Positions 42,418-51,313 of a stretch of 64,000 nucleotides of DNA are shown one piece after another. The notes under the pieces are model-generated. The model did no database searches. It was not told the DNA's origin and was given only the letters and a program-made list of their open reading frames with translations. The stretch's first letter is position 1, and the number at the start of each line of letters is the position of its first letter. The stretch is from Corallococcus sp. AS-1-6. Lineage in GTDB: Bacteria; Myxococcota; Myxococcia; Myxococcales; Myxococcaceae. The DNA is taken from contig NZ_JAIQDE010000017.1 in the NCBI RefSeq assembly GCF_020037015.1, forward strand, positions 1-64,000, read 5' to 3'. A program made the translations under genes and the position numbers.

Positions 42418-44898
42418 GTGGAACTCCTGGAGCGGGCTCGCGTTGAGTGGTTCGCGGCGGCGGTGGGGCTCGTCGTGGGCACCTCGATGGTGTTCGTGCC
42501 CTATGAGTTCGGCTCCGCCCTCTTCCATTACGTCTACCCGCACATCCGGCCGCTGGGGAGCCTGTTCCTCGTTGGCGCGGGGATGACGCTCGTCGCGCTC
42601 ATGTACCCGGCCTGGCCCGCCTTCGTGGGCCGGGTGGGGCGCGCGCTGCTGCTGGCGGCGATCGCGAGCTACTGGTGGGCGGTCTGCGTCCTGCCCGTCA
42701 GCCCCACGGGCACCGTCATCTACCTGCTCCTCATGGCCCTGCTCGTCCTGGAGCGGCGCGCCCTGCGCCGGGGGCGGGGGCTGCTGCTGGTGTTCCTGGC
42801 CTGCGTGGCGCTGTGCTTCGGGCCGCTGATGCTCTGGACGCCCCAGGGCTTCGTGCGCTTCGCCCTGGCGTCGATGGGGCCCTACGTCCGGTGGGTGGGG
42901 CTCCTCTTCCTGTTGATGGGGACCCTGCTCGCCGTGGGGCTCTGGCGCCGCAAGCCGTGGCCGTGCCGGCTGGCCCTGGGGGGCCTGGCCCTCCTGTTCC
43001 TGCACATGACGGTCGCGGTGGTGGCGCGGCGCTCGTGGTCGGGGATGAGCGTGTACGGCGTGGCGGCCCTGACGTGCGCGCTGCTGGCGGCGGTGCGCCG
43101 GTGGCCCACGCTGGTGGGCGTGCGCTGGCGGCTGTTGCGCGGCATGGCGCTGGCGTCGGTGCTGCCCATCCTGGGCGTGGGCGCGGTGACGTCATACCTG
43201 GCGCAGCGGGCCCTGGAGGTGGAGCTGCGCGGCAAGGCGCGGCAGGCGGTGGCCGCGGAGACCGCGTGGCTGGAGCAGACGGCCTCCATGGCGAGCTCGC
43301 TGCTGCGCGTGTACAGCCAGGGACCGGGCCTCATCGCCGCGGTGCGCTCGGGGGACCGCGAGGGCATGCGGGAGCGGTTGGCGCTGCTGGAGGGGCCGGC
43401 CGGGCTGTTCGACGCGGCCTGGCTGCTGGATGAAGCCGGCGACACGCTGATGTCCTCCGCGCGGCTCGACTGGGTGAGCGGCAACTTCGCGGACCGGACC
43501 TATTTCCAGGACGCGGTGAAGGGCGGCGCCCAGGTGCTGCTGTCGCGGCCCTTCCTCTCCCTCGCGAACCTGCCCTTCGTCGTGTTCACGGTGCCCATGG
43601 AGCTGGGCTCGGGCCGGCGCGCCTTCCTGGTGGGCGCGCTGTCGCTGAAGCGGCTGGGATTGCAGCCGGCGCTCGCCTCGCCCGGCTACCACGTGGAGAT
43701 CTTCGACCGCCGCGACGGCAGCCTCCTGCGGGAGACGGAGCGGGGAAACGCGCTCTCGCGGGCGCCGGTGCTGGACCTCGTCGGGGCGGAGGAGCTGACG
43801 CGGCCGGAGGGGCTCGTGGAGGCGTTCGACGGCACGGGGCGCCGGATGGTGGTGGCGCACGCGCGGGTGGCGGGCACGCCGTGGACGGTGGTGGTGACGG
43901 CGCGGCTGCGCGAGGCGTTCGCGCCGGTGACGCGCATGGGCGCGTGGGTGGTGGCCATCGCGGTGCTCGCGGGGGCCATCGCGCTCGTGTTGTCGCAGTG
44001 GGTGGGGCGGGACGTGGCGGTGCGGCTGGAGAGCCTCCGGGACGGCTTCGCCGTGCTGGGCACGCCGTCGGTGGAGCAGCGCGTGCAGGCCCGGGGCGAT
44101 GATGAGATTGCCCAGCTCACCCTGGGCTTCAACGAGATGGCGGCGCGCATCGACCGGACGCAGAAGGAGCTGCGCGAGGCCATCGCCATCCGGGACCAGT
44201 TCCTGTCCATGGCGAGCCACGAGCTGCGCACGCCGCTGACGCCCCTGAAGGCGACGCTGGACCTGCTCATCCGCCAGCTCAAGGCCGGGCAGGGGATGAA
44301 CCCGGAGCGGCAGCGGGACACCATCGCCCGGTTGAACCGGCAGGTGGACCGGCTGACGCGACTGATTGGCGACATGCTGGACGTGTCGCGGTTGCAGTCC
44401 GGGCGCTTCACGCTGACGGTGGCGCCGTTGGACCTGACGGCGCTGGCGCGCGAGGTGGTGGAGCGCGTCCAGGTCACGCGGCCGGAGCGCGCCGCGCAGT
44501 TGATGCTGGAGCTCCCCACGGAGCCGCTGGTGGGCCGGTGGGACGAGCAGCGGTTGGACCAGTTGCTGACGAACCTGGTGGAGAACGCCCTGCGCTATTC
44601 GCCGCCGGGGACGCCAGTGCTCGTGCGGGTGCGCGAGGAGGCGGACGGGGTGCGGGTGGAGGTGGAGGACCGGGGCATCGGCATCCCGGAGGAGAGCCTG
44701 CCGCAGCTCTTCACGCCCTTCTTCCGGGCGCGCAACGCGACCGAGCACTACGCCGGAGGGCTGGGCCTGGGGCTGGCCATCTGCCGTGAAATCGTGGAGC
44801 GGCACGGGGGGCGCATCCAGGCGCGCAGCGAGGGGCCGGGGAAGGGCACGTGCTTCACGGTGTGGCTGCCCCGCTCGGCTGCCGCGGAAGCAGCCTGA
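42418..44898 (+). CDS. Membrane sensor histidine kinase, tandem copy 1
   Basis: An 826-residue kinase starting at the GTG at 42418. Six or seven membrane helices (residues about 10-240) precede a periplasmic Cache-like domain (about 250-500, LLRVYSQGPGLIAAVRSGDR and ALFVVF-type strands), a further helix (about 507-527, VVAIAVLAGAIALVLSQWV), a HAMP linker, HisKA with H601 (MASHELRTPL) and HATPase (NLVENALRYSPPGTP, GGLGLGLAICREIVE). The ligand is unknown. The next gene is a full-length paralogue beginning with the same residues (ILERARVEWFAA versus LLERARVEWFAA), and parts of the two genes are identical. CGGGTTGTGT occurs 13 bases before this start and 11 before the paralogue's. Confidence 0.9.
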   Translation: MELLERARVEWFAAAVGLVVGTSMVFVPYEFGSALFHYVYPHIRPLGSLFLVGAGMTLVALMYPAWPAFVGRVGRALLLAAIASYWWAVCVLPVSPTGTVIYLLLMALLVLERRALRRGRGLLLVFLACVALCFGPLMLWTPQGFVRFALASMGPYVRWVGLLFLLMGTLLAVGLWRRKPWPCRLALGGLALLFLHMTVAVVARRSWSGMSVYGVAALTCALLAAVRRWPTLVGVRWRLLRGMALASVLPILGVGAVTSYLAQRALEVELRGKARQAVAAETAWLEQTASMASSLLRVYSQGPGLIAAVRSGDREGMRERLALLEGPAGLFDAAWLLDEAGDTLMSSARLDWVSGNFADRTYFQDAVKGGAQVLLSRPFLSLANLPFVVFTVPMELGSGRRAFLVGALSLKRLGLQPALASPGYHVEIFDRRDGSLLRETERGNALSRAPVLDLVGAEELTRPEGLVEAFDGTGRRMVVAHARVAGTPWTVVVTARLREAFAPVTRMGAWVVAIAVLAGAIALVLSQWVGRDVAVRLESLRDGFAVLGTPSVEQRVQARGDDEIAQLTLGFNEMAARIDRTQKELREAIAIRDQFLSMASHELRTPLTPLKATLDLLIRQLKAGQGMNPERQRDTIARLNRQVDRLTRLIGDMLDVSRLQSGRFTLTVAPLDLTALAREVVERVQVTRPERAAQLMLELPTEPLVGRWDEQRLDQLLTNLVENALRYSPPGTPVLVRVREEADGVRVEVEDRGIGIPEESLPQLFTPFFRARNATEHYAGGLGLGLAICREIVERHGGRIQARSEGPGKGTCFTVWLPRSAAAEAA

Positions 44899-44969
44899 TA
44901 CGCGACAGGGCGCCCGCGGCGGCGGCAACCGGACCGCGCGCTCCCGCCCGGGTTGTGTACTCTGCCTCC

Positions 44970-47444
44970 GTGGGCATCCTGGAACGCGCACGGGTGGAGT
45001 GGTTCGCGGCGGCCTGCGGGCTCGTCGTGGGCACCACGATGGTCTTCGTGCCCTTCGAGTTCGGGGCCGCCATCTTCCAGCTCATCTACCCGTACGTCCG
45101 CCCGCTCGGCAGCCTGTTCCTGGTGGGCTCGGCGATGATGATCGCCTCGCTGCTGTACCCCGCCTGGCCGGGCTTCGTGGGGTGGCTGGGGCGCGCGCTC
45201 TTCCTGGGCGCGGTGGGGGTCTACTGGTGGTGCGCCAGCATCCTGTTCCTCAGTCCGTCGGGGGCCATCCTGTACCCGCTCATCGCGGCCACGCTCCTCG
45301 CGGAGCGGAGCGCGCGCTTCCAGGGCCGCGGCCTGCTGACGGTGCTCATCGCCAGCGTGTCGCTGTGCTTCGGGACGCTGATGCTCCTGGTCCCCCACGG
45401 CTTCGACCGCTTCTCGTTCCAGGGGGCCGGGATCCAGCCGCTGGGGGCGGCCCTGCTGGGGGCGGGGGCCCTGCTGGCGGTGGGGCTGTGGCGCCGGTGG
45501 CCAGGGGCTGGCCGGGTGGCCCTGGGCGGGCTGAGCGCCGCCTTCCTCTACATGATGGGCGTGCTGGCGGTGCGCGGCTCATGGACGGGGATGAGCGTGT
45601 ACGCCGTGCTGACCCTGACGTGCGCGCTGCTGGCGGCGGTGCGCCGGTGGCCCACGCTGGCGGGCGTGCGCTGGCGGCTGTTCCGCGGCATGGCGCTGGC
45701 GTCGGTGCTGCCCATCCTGGGCGTGGGCGCGGTGACGTCGTACCTGGCGCAGCGGGCCCTGGAGGTGGAGCTGCGCGGCAAGGCGCGGCAGGCGGTGGCC
45801 GCGGAGACCGCGTGGCTGGAGCAGACGGTCACCCTGGCGCGCTCGCTGCTGCGCGCGCAGAGCCGGAACGCGGGCTTCCTCGCCGCGGTGCGCGCCGGGG
45901 ACCGCGAGGGCATGCGGGAGACGGTGGAGCTGCTGGAGAGCGAGGTCGCGCTGTTCGACGCGGCGTGGCTGCTGGACGCCTCCGGTGAGACGCTGGTGGC
46001 CTCCGCGCGGCTCAACCGCATCGTCGGCAACTTCGCGCACCGGGACTACTTCCAGGACGCGATGAAGGGGGGCGACCAGGTGCTGTTGTCGCGGCCCTTC
46101 CTCACCCGCGCGAACCTGCCCTTCGTCGTCTTCACGGTGCCGGTGGACGCGGGGAACGGCACGCGGGTCGTGCTCGTGGGCGGGCTGTCATTGCAGCGGC
46201 TGGGGTTGCAGCCAACGCTCGCCTCGCGCAGCTACCACGTGGAGCTGTTCGACCGGCGCGACGGGACGCTGCTGCGGGAGACGGACCGCGGCGGCGTGCT
46301 CACCCGCGCGCCCCTGCTGGCGCTGCTGGGAGAAGAGGCGCTGTCGACAGCGGAGGGGATGTGGGAGGCGCTCGACGCGTCGGGGCGCCGCCTGCTGGTG
46401 GCGCACGCGCAGGTGGCGGGCACGCCGTGGACGGTGGGGGTGACGGCGCGGCTGCGCGAGGCGTTCGCGCCGGTGACGCGCATGGGCGCGTGGGTGGTGG
46501 CCATCGCGGTGCTCGCTGGGGCCATCGCGCTCATGTTGTCGCAGTGGGTGGGGCGGGACGTGGCGGTGCGGCTGGAGAGCCTCCGGGACGGCTTCGCCGC
46601 GCTGGGCACGCCCGCGCGGGAGCTGCGGGTGCGGGCCGAGGGCGACGACGAGGTCGCGCAGTTGGCGTCGGGTTTCAACGAGATGGCGGCGCGCATCGAC
46701 CGGACGCAGAAGGAGCTGCGCGAGGCCATCGCCATCCGGGACCAGTTCCTGTCCATGGCGAGCCATGAGCTGCGCACGCCGCTGACGCCCTTGAAGGCGA
46801 CGCTGGACCTGCTCATCCGTCAGTCGGAGTCCGGCGCGAGGCCGACGCCGGAGCGGCAGCGCGCCGTCTTCGAGCGGCTGACGCGGCAGGTGGACCGGCT
46901 GACGCGGCTGATTGGCGACATGCTGGACGTGTCGCGGTTGCAGTCCGGGCGCTTCGCGTTGACGGTGGCCCCCATGGACCTGACGGCGCTGGCGCGCGAC
47001 GTGATGGAGCGCGTCCAGGTCTCGCGGCCTGAGCGCCAGGGGGGGTTGTCCCTGGAGCTCCCCACGGAGCCGCTGATGGGCCGGTGGGACGAGCAGCGGT
47101 TGGACCAGTTGCTGACGAACCTGGTGGAGAACGCCCTGCGCTATTCGCCGCCGGGGACGCCAGTGCTCGTGCGGGTGCGCGAGGAGGCGGACGGGGTGCG
47201 GGTGGAGGTGGAGGACCGGGGCATCGGCATCCCGGAGGAGAGCCTGCCGCAGCTCTTCACGCCCTTCTTCCGGGCGCGCAACGCGACCGAGCACTACGCC
47301 GGAGGGCTGGGCCTGGGCTTGGCCATCTGCCGCGAAATCGTGGAGCGGCACGGCGGGCGCATCCAGGCGAGAAGCGAGGGGCCGGGGAAGGGCACGTGCT
47401 TCACGGTGTGGCTGCCCCGCGCGGCCGTCGCGGACGCGGCCTGA
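44970..47444 (+). CDS. Membrane sensor histidine kinase, tandem copy 2
   Basis: An 824-residue paralogue of the preceding kinase, from the GTG at 44970, with the same multi-helix membrane part, Cache-like sensor, HAMP, HisKA (H599 in MASHELRTPL) and HATPase. The membrane and sensor parts have diverged (for example FGAAIFQLIYPYVRPLGSLF against FGSALFHYVYPHIRPLGSLF), while the ATP-binding region is identical at nucleotide level over about 240 bp. The stop overlaps the start of the AraC-type regulator (TGATG), which suggests that kinase and regulator are made together. It may sense a related but different ligand. Confidence 0.9.
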   Translation: MGILERARVEWFAAACGLVVGTTMVFVPFEFGAAIFQLIYPYVRPLGSLFLVGSAMMIASLLYPAWPGFVGWLGRALFLGAVGVYWWCASILFLSPSGAILYPLIAATLLAERSARFQGRGLLTVLIASVSLCFGTLMLLVPHGFDRFSFQGAGIQPLGAALLGAGALLAVGLWRRWPGAGRVALGGLSAAFLYMMGVLAVRGSWTGMSVYAVLTLTCALLAAVRRWPTLAGVRWRLFRGMALASVLPILGVGAVTSYLAQRALEVELRGKARQAVAAETAWLEQTVTLARSLLRAQSRNAGFLAAVRAGDREGMRETVELLESEVALFDAAWLLDASGETLVASARLNRIVGNFAHRDYFQDAMKGGDQVLLSRPFLTRANLPFVVFTVPVDAGNGTRVVLVGGLSLQRLGLQPTLASRSYHVELFDRRDGTLLRETDRGGVLTRAPLLALLGEEALSTAEGMWEALDASGRRLLVAHAQVAGTPWTVGVTARLREAFAPVTRMGAWVVAIAVLAGAIALMLSQWVGRDVAVRLESLRDGFAALGTPARELRVRAEGDDEVAQLASGFNEMAARIDRTQKELREAIAIRDQFLSMASHELRTPLTPLKATLDLLIRQSESGARPTPERQRAVFERLTRQVDRLTRLIGDMLDVSRLQSGRFALTVAPMDLTALARDVMERVQVSRPERQGGLSLELPTEPLMGRWDEQRLDQLLTNLVENALRYSPPGTPVLVRVREEADGVRVEVEDRGIGIPEESLPQLFTPFFRARNATEHYAGGLGLGLAICREIVERHGGRIQARSEGPGKGTCFTVWLPRAAVADAA

Positions 47445-48217
47445 TGCGCTACGTGGAGGCGAGCCCCTGCGCGGCGCTGGCGCCGTACGTCCAGTGCTAC
47501 TGGGCGCTGGAGTTGTCTGGCGCGGCGCCGGTGGGGGTGCACCGGGTGCTGCCGGACGGGTGCCTGGACATCCTGGTGGACCTGACGGACGGGGCGGGGC
47601 CGCGCGTCGTGGGCGCGATGCGGACGGCGGAGGTGGTGCCGTTGTCCGCGCGAGCGTCCTTCGTCGCGGTGCGCTTCCGGCCCGGGGGCGCGCAGCCGTT
47701 CCTGCGGCTGCCCTTGCTGGAGCTGACGGACGCGAAGGTGGCGCTGGGGGACCTCTGGCCGCGCGAGGCGCGCGAGTGGCGGGAGCGGCTGGGCGCGGTG
47801 CAGGGGACGGCGGCGCGCTTCGCCCTGCTGGAGCGGCTGCTGCTGGGCCGGCTGCCCGCGCAGGAGGGGGACGTGGGGGTCCGGCGCGCGGTGGACCTCA
47901 TCCTGGGAGCCAGGGGGCAGGTGCCGGTGCGTTCGCTGGAGGAGGTCATGGGGGTGGGGGCGCGGCAGGTGGAGCGGCGCTTCCACGCGGCGGTGGGGCT
48001 GTCGCCGAAGGTGCTGTGCCGCATCGCGAGGTTGCAGCACGCGGTGGAGCTGTCGCGGGAACTGGAGGGCGCGCAGTGGGCGTTGGCGGCGGGGTACTAC
48101 GACCAGGCGCACCAGGTGCGGGAGTTCCGGGCGCTGACGGGGCTGACGCCGGGGGCGTACGTGCGCGAGCAGGCGGAGGTCGGATTCGTCCAATCGCCGG
48201 AGGAGGCGGGTGCGTAA
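47444..48217 (+). CDS. AraC-family transcriptional regulator
   Basis: A 257-residue regulator. The N-terminal half has the DUF6597-like signature HRVLPDGCLDILVDL, seen in a subgroup of AraC regulators, followed by RASFVAVRFRPGGAQPFLRL. The C-terminal about 100 residues are the HTH_18 double helix-turn-helix: VRSLEEVMGVGARQVERRFH and GYYDQAHQVREFRALTGLTP, ending GAYVREQ. The ATG at 47444 shares its A with the TGA of the upstream kinase gene, implying translational coupling. It has no receiver domain, so a phosphorelay link is indirect if any. It is followed 33 bp later by a VOC-protein gene, its possible target or partner. Confidence 0.88.
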   Translation: MRYVEASPCAALAPYVQCYWALELSGAAPVGVHRVLPDGCLDILVDLTDGAGPRVVGAMRTAEVVPLSARASFVAVRFRPGGAQPFLRLPLLELTDAKVALGDLWPREAREWRERLGAVQGTAARFALLERLLLGRLPAQEGDVGVRRAVDLILGARGQVPVRSLEEVMGVGARQVERRFHAAVGLSPKVLCRIARLQHAVELSRELEGAQWALAAGYYDQAHQVREFRALTGLTPGAYVREQAEVGFVQSPEEAGA

Positions 48218-48250
48218 GGTGGGGGTGTTCCCACTTCGAGGAGGCACACC

Positions 48251-48616
48251 GTGTCCACCGCACCGCAGCAGGCCGAGCAGCACCACCGCATCGACTACAT
48301 CGAGCTCCCCGTGAAGGACATCGCGGAGGCGAAGCGCTTCTACGGCGCGGTGTTCGGCTGGAGGTTCGAGGACTACGGCCCGGACTACACGAGCTTCATG
48401 GACGGGCGGCTCAACGGCGGCTTCGACAAGGAGCGGGAGGTGTCGAAGGGCGGCGCGCTGCTGGTGCTGTATTCCAAGGACATGGACGCGACGCTGGCGA
48501 AGGTGCGCGAGGCCGGGGGGCGCATCGTGAAGGACACGTTCTCCTTCCCCGGAGGCAAGCGCTTCCACTTCACCGACCCCACGGGCAATGAGCTGGCGGT
48601 GTGGACGGAGCCTTGA
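48251..48616 (+). CDS. VOC family (glyoxalase-like) protein
   Basis: A 121-residue vicinal-oxygen-chelate protein: HRIDYIELPVKDIAEAKRFY starts the first beta-alpha-beta-beta-beta module; GAVFGWRFEDYGPDYTSFMD and the second module with VLYSKDMDATLAKVREAGGR and IVKDTFSFPGGKRFHFTDPT follow. The pattern is that of the PhnB/YdcJ-like subgroup, often annotated as dioxygenase or bleomycin-resistance-like, but the specific reaction cannot be told. The start is a GTG after GAGGAGGC. AraC-VOC gene pairs are common. Confidence 0.88.
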   Translation: MSTAPQQAEQHHRIDYIELPVKDIAEAKRFYGAVFGWRFEDYGPDYTSFMDGRLNGGFDKEREVSKGGALLVLYSKDMDATLAKVREAGGRIVKDTFSFPGGKRFHFTDPTGNELAVWTEP

Positions 48617-48753
48617 GCTGTCGCGGTCCCAACACTCCCGGTCCCCCCATGACGCGTGGTGCGCGAATGGGCGGGACGCGGAGTGATGCCGGATCGCGTG
48701 GGTTCCGGGCCCGGGGTAGAAGTGGAATTGGCTCCTCCCTGGGAACGTCGCCC

Positions 48754-50331
48754 GTGCTCGCTACCGCCAAAGCCACCGTCCTCCACGTCAACGACACGCC
48801 CGCGAGCCTCTACCTGGGGACCTTCTCGCTGCGGCAGGCGGGCTACCACGTGCTGGAGGCGGTCACCGGGGAAGAGGCCCTGGGGGTCGCCTTCGCTTCC
48901 CGCCCTGACGTCATCGTGCTCGACGTGAAGCTGCCCGACATGAGCGGCTACGAGGTGTGCCGGCTGCTGAAGGAGGACCCGCGCACCTGTGAGATCGCCA
49001 TCATCCACACCTCCGCCACCTTCATCACCGCGGAGAAGAAGGTCGCGGGCCTGCGGGCCGGCGCGGACGTCTACCTCACCCAGCCCTTCGACCCCGAGGA
49101 GCTCATCGCCACCGTCAACAGCGTCCTGCGCCTGCGGCGCGTGGAGCGCGAGGCCCTGGCGAACGCCGCCCGTCTGGAGGAGGCCGACCGCAAGAAGGAC
49201 GAGTTCCTCGCCATGCTCGCCCACGAGCTGCGCAACCCGCTGGCCGCCATCTCCCTCGCGGTGCAGATGCTGGGACAGAAGGACTCGAACGGCCTGTCCG
49301 AAGCGGACACGCACCGCCGCGACATCATCGAGCGGCAGGTGAAGCACCTGCGCCACCTGGTGGACGACCTGCTCGACGTCAGCCGCATCACGCGCGGCAA
49401 GTACTCGCTGCGCCGCGGCCGGCTGGACCTCAACACCGTGTTGCAGCACTCGCTCGCCGCCGCGCGGCCCGTGATGGAGGAGCGCGGGCTCCTCCTGCGG
49501 GAGTCCCTGCCCACCGAGCCCTGCTGGGTGGACGGCGACCGGACGCGCCTGGAGCAGGTCTTCATCAACCTGCTGGACAACGCCGCCAAGTACTCCCCCG
49601 CGGGCAGCACCGTCACCGTGAGCGCCCATGGGTCCGATGACTCGCGCGTGCGCGTCTCCGTGCAGGACACCGGCATCGGCCTGCGGCCGGAGGACCAGGA
49701 GCGCATCTTCGAGCTCTTCGCGCAGTTGGACGCGGGGCTCGCGCGCAGCCGGGGCGGGCTGGGCATTGGCCTGACGCTGGTGCGCAACCTGGTGGAGGAG
49801 CACGGCGGCCACGTGGAGGCCTTCAGCGAGGGCCCCGGCCGGGGCAGCACCTTCACCGTCACGCTGTCGCTGCTCACGGATGACGTGAGGCCGGAGGCCC
49901 CCCTGGAGCGCATCGAGCCCTCCCGGGGCGAGTGGCGCATCCTCCTGGTGGACGACAACCCGGACGCGCGCGAAGGCCTGTGCGAGATGCTCCAGATGTG
50001 GGGCCACACCGTCGCCGTGGCCGCGGATGGCGCGGAGGCGCTCCGCATGGCGACCCCCGGCACCTACGACGTCATCATCCTGGACATCGGCCTGCCGGGC
50101 CTGGACGGGTTCCAGGTGGCGCGGGAGCTGCGCGGGCGCATGGTCTCGGACGCGCACATCATCGCGCTCACGGGCTATGGGACGCCGGAGGACCGGGCCC
50201 GCAGTGAGGACGCCGGCTTCGACCTGCACCTGGTCAAGCCCGTGGAGCTGGTGGAGATCAGCCGGGTGCTCGCGCAACTGGAGCCCGTGAAGCGCGGCAC
50301 GCGCCACCGGCCCCGGTTGAAGAGCGCGTAG
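48754..50331 (+). CDS. Hybrid histidine kinase, receiver-kinase-receiver
   Basis: A 525-residue soluble kinase from a GTG at 48754. An N-terminal receiver begins at TVLHVNDTPASLYL with D57 (VLDVKLPDM) and a Q at the usual Lys site region (YLTQPFDPEE). HisKA carries H157 (LAHELRNPLAA), HATPase the motifs NLLDNAAKYSPAGS and GGLGIGLTLV, and a second receiver starts RILLVDDNPDARE with D444 (ILDIGLPGLDG) and K in HLVKPVEL. In the first receiver, the conserved lysine appears replaced by Gln, so its phosphorylation chemistry may be altered. The start is chosen just before the receiver; ATGs at 48649 and 48667 are alternatives. No partner regulator is adjacent. Confidence 0.88.
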   Translation: MLATAKATVLHVNDTPASLYLGTFSLRQAGYHVLEAVTGEEALGVAFASRPDVIVLDVKLPDMSGYEVCRLLKEDPRTCEIAIIHTSATFITAEKKVAGLRAGADVYLTQPFDPEELIATVNSVLRLRRVEREALANAARLEEADRKKDEFLAMLAHELRNPLAAISLAVQMLGQKDSNGLSEADTHRRDIIERQVKHLRHLVDDLLDVSRITRGKYSLRRGRLDLNTVLQHSLAAARPVMEERGLLLRESLPTEPCWVDGDRTRLEQVFINLLDNAAKYSPAGSTVTVSAHGSDDSRVRVSVQDTGIGLRPEDQERIFELFAQLDAGLARSRGGLGIGLTLVRNLVEEHGGHVEAFSEGPGRGSTFTVTLSLLTDDVRPEAPLERIEPSRGEWRILLVDDNPDAREGLCEMLQMWGHTVAVAADGAEALRMATPGTYDVIILDIGLPGLDGFQVARELRGRMVSDAHIIALTGYGTPEDRARSEDAGFDLHLVKPVELVEISRVLAQLEPVKRGTRHRPRLKSA

Positions 50332-50416
50332 GGCCGCACGCGCGAAGGCGCTCCCGTGCCCCTTTCATGCGCGACGCTGGAAATGGAGGCCCCCGCTTCG
50401 TCGTAGAACGGGCCAC

Positions 50417-51313
50417 ATGCTCAGCCTGCGCAACCTGGTGAAGGTGTATCCGGGGCCGGTGACGGCCCTTCGTGGCGTGGACCTGGACGTCCCCAAGGGG
50501 ATGTTCGGCCTGCTCGGGCCCAACGGCGCGGGCAAGTCCACGCTGATGAAGATCCTCTCCGGCCTGCTGGAGCCGACCTCCGGCGAGGTGACGCTCGACG
50601 GCCTGGACCTGGTGCGCCACCCGGAGGCGCTGCGCCCGCACCTGGGCTACCTGCCGCAGGAGTTCGGCTTCTACCCGTACCTCTCCGGCCAGGACATGCT
50701 GCGCTACCTGCTGGAGCTCAAGGGCGTCACCGCGCCGCAGGGGCTGACGGCCCTGTGCGCCCAGTTGCTGGAGCGCGTGAACCTCACCTTCGCGGCGAAG
50801 CGCAAGGTGAAGGAGTACTCCGGCGGCATGCGGCAGCGGCTGGGCATCGCGCAGGCCCTGGCCGGTGACCCGAAGCTCCTCATCGTGGACGAGCCCACCG
50901 CGGGCCTGGACCCCGAGGAGCGCCAGCGCTTCTACCGGCTGCTCGCGGAGATGGCCCACGAGCGCACGGTGCTCCTGTCCACGCACATCGTGGAGGACGT
51001 GGCCATGCTCTGCCCGCGCTTCGCCGTCATCCGCCACGGCCGCGTGATGACCATCACCAGCCCCACCGAGGCGAAGGCCGCCCTCCAGGACTCCCTCTTC
51101 GAGGGCACCGTCCCCCCGGCGGACATGGCCGCCTTCCAGCAGGCCTGGCGCGTCACCCAGGCCGTGCTCTTCGAGGGGAAGAACCGCGTGCGCATCCACG
51201 CCGCCCCGGGCACGCCCGTGCCCCCCGGCTTCGAGCGCACGCCGCCCACGCTGGAGGACGCCTACCTCCTCCTGATGAAGGACGAGCCCAAGGCCCCGGC
51301 GGTGGGCGCGTGA
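50417..51313 (+). CDS. ABC transporter ATP-binding protein
   Basis: A 298-residue ABC-2 type ATPase. Walker A is GPNGAGKST, the Q-loop LPQEFGFYP, the signature YSGGMRQRLGIAQAL, Walker B LLIVDEPTAGLDP and the H-loop LLSTHIVEDV. The C-terminal about 70 residues form the extra domain typical of exporters of this class. It pairs with the permease-peptidase gene at 51310, overlapping by 4 bases (GTGA), and would power it. Confidence 0.93.
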   Translation: MLSLRNLVKVYPGPVTALRGVDLDVPKGMFGLLGPNGAGKSTLMKILSGLLEPTSGEVTLDGLDLVRHPEALRPHLGYLPQEFGFYPYLSGQDMLRYLLELKGVTAPQGLTALCAQLLERVNLTFAAKRKVKEYSGGMRQRLGIAQALAGDPKLLIVDEPTAGLDPEERQRFYRLLAEMAHERTVLLSTHIVEDVAMLCPRFAVIRHGRVMTITSPTEAKAALQDSLFEGTVPPADMAAFQQAWRVTQAVLFEGKNRVRIHAAPGTPVPPGFERTPPTLEDAYLLLMKDEPKAPAVGA

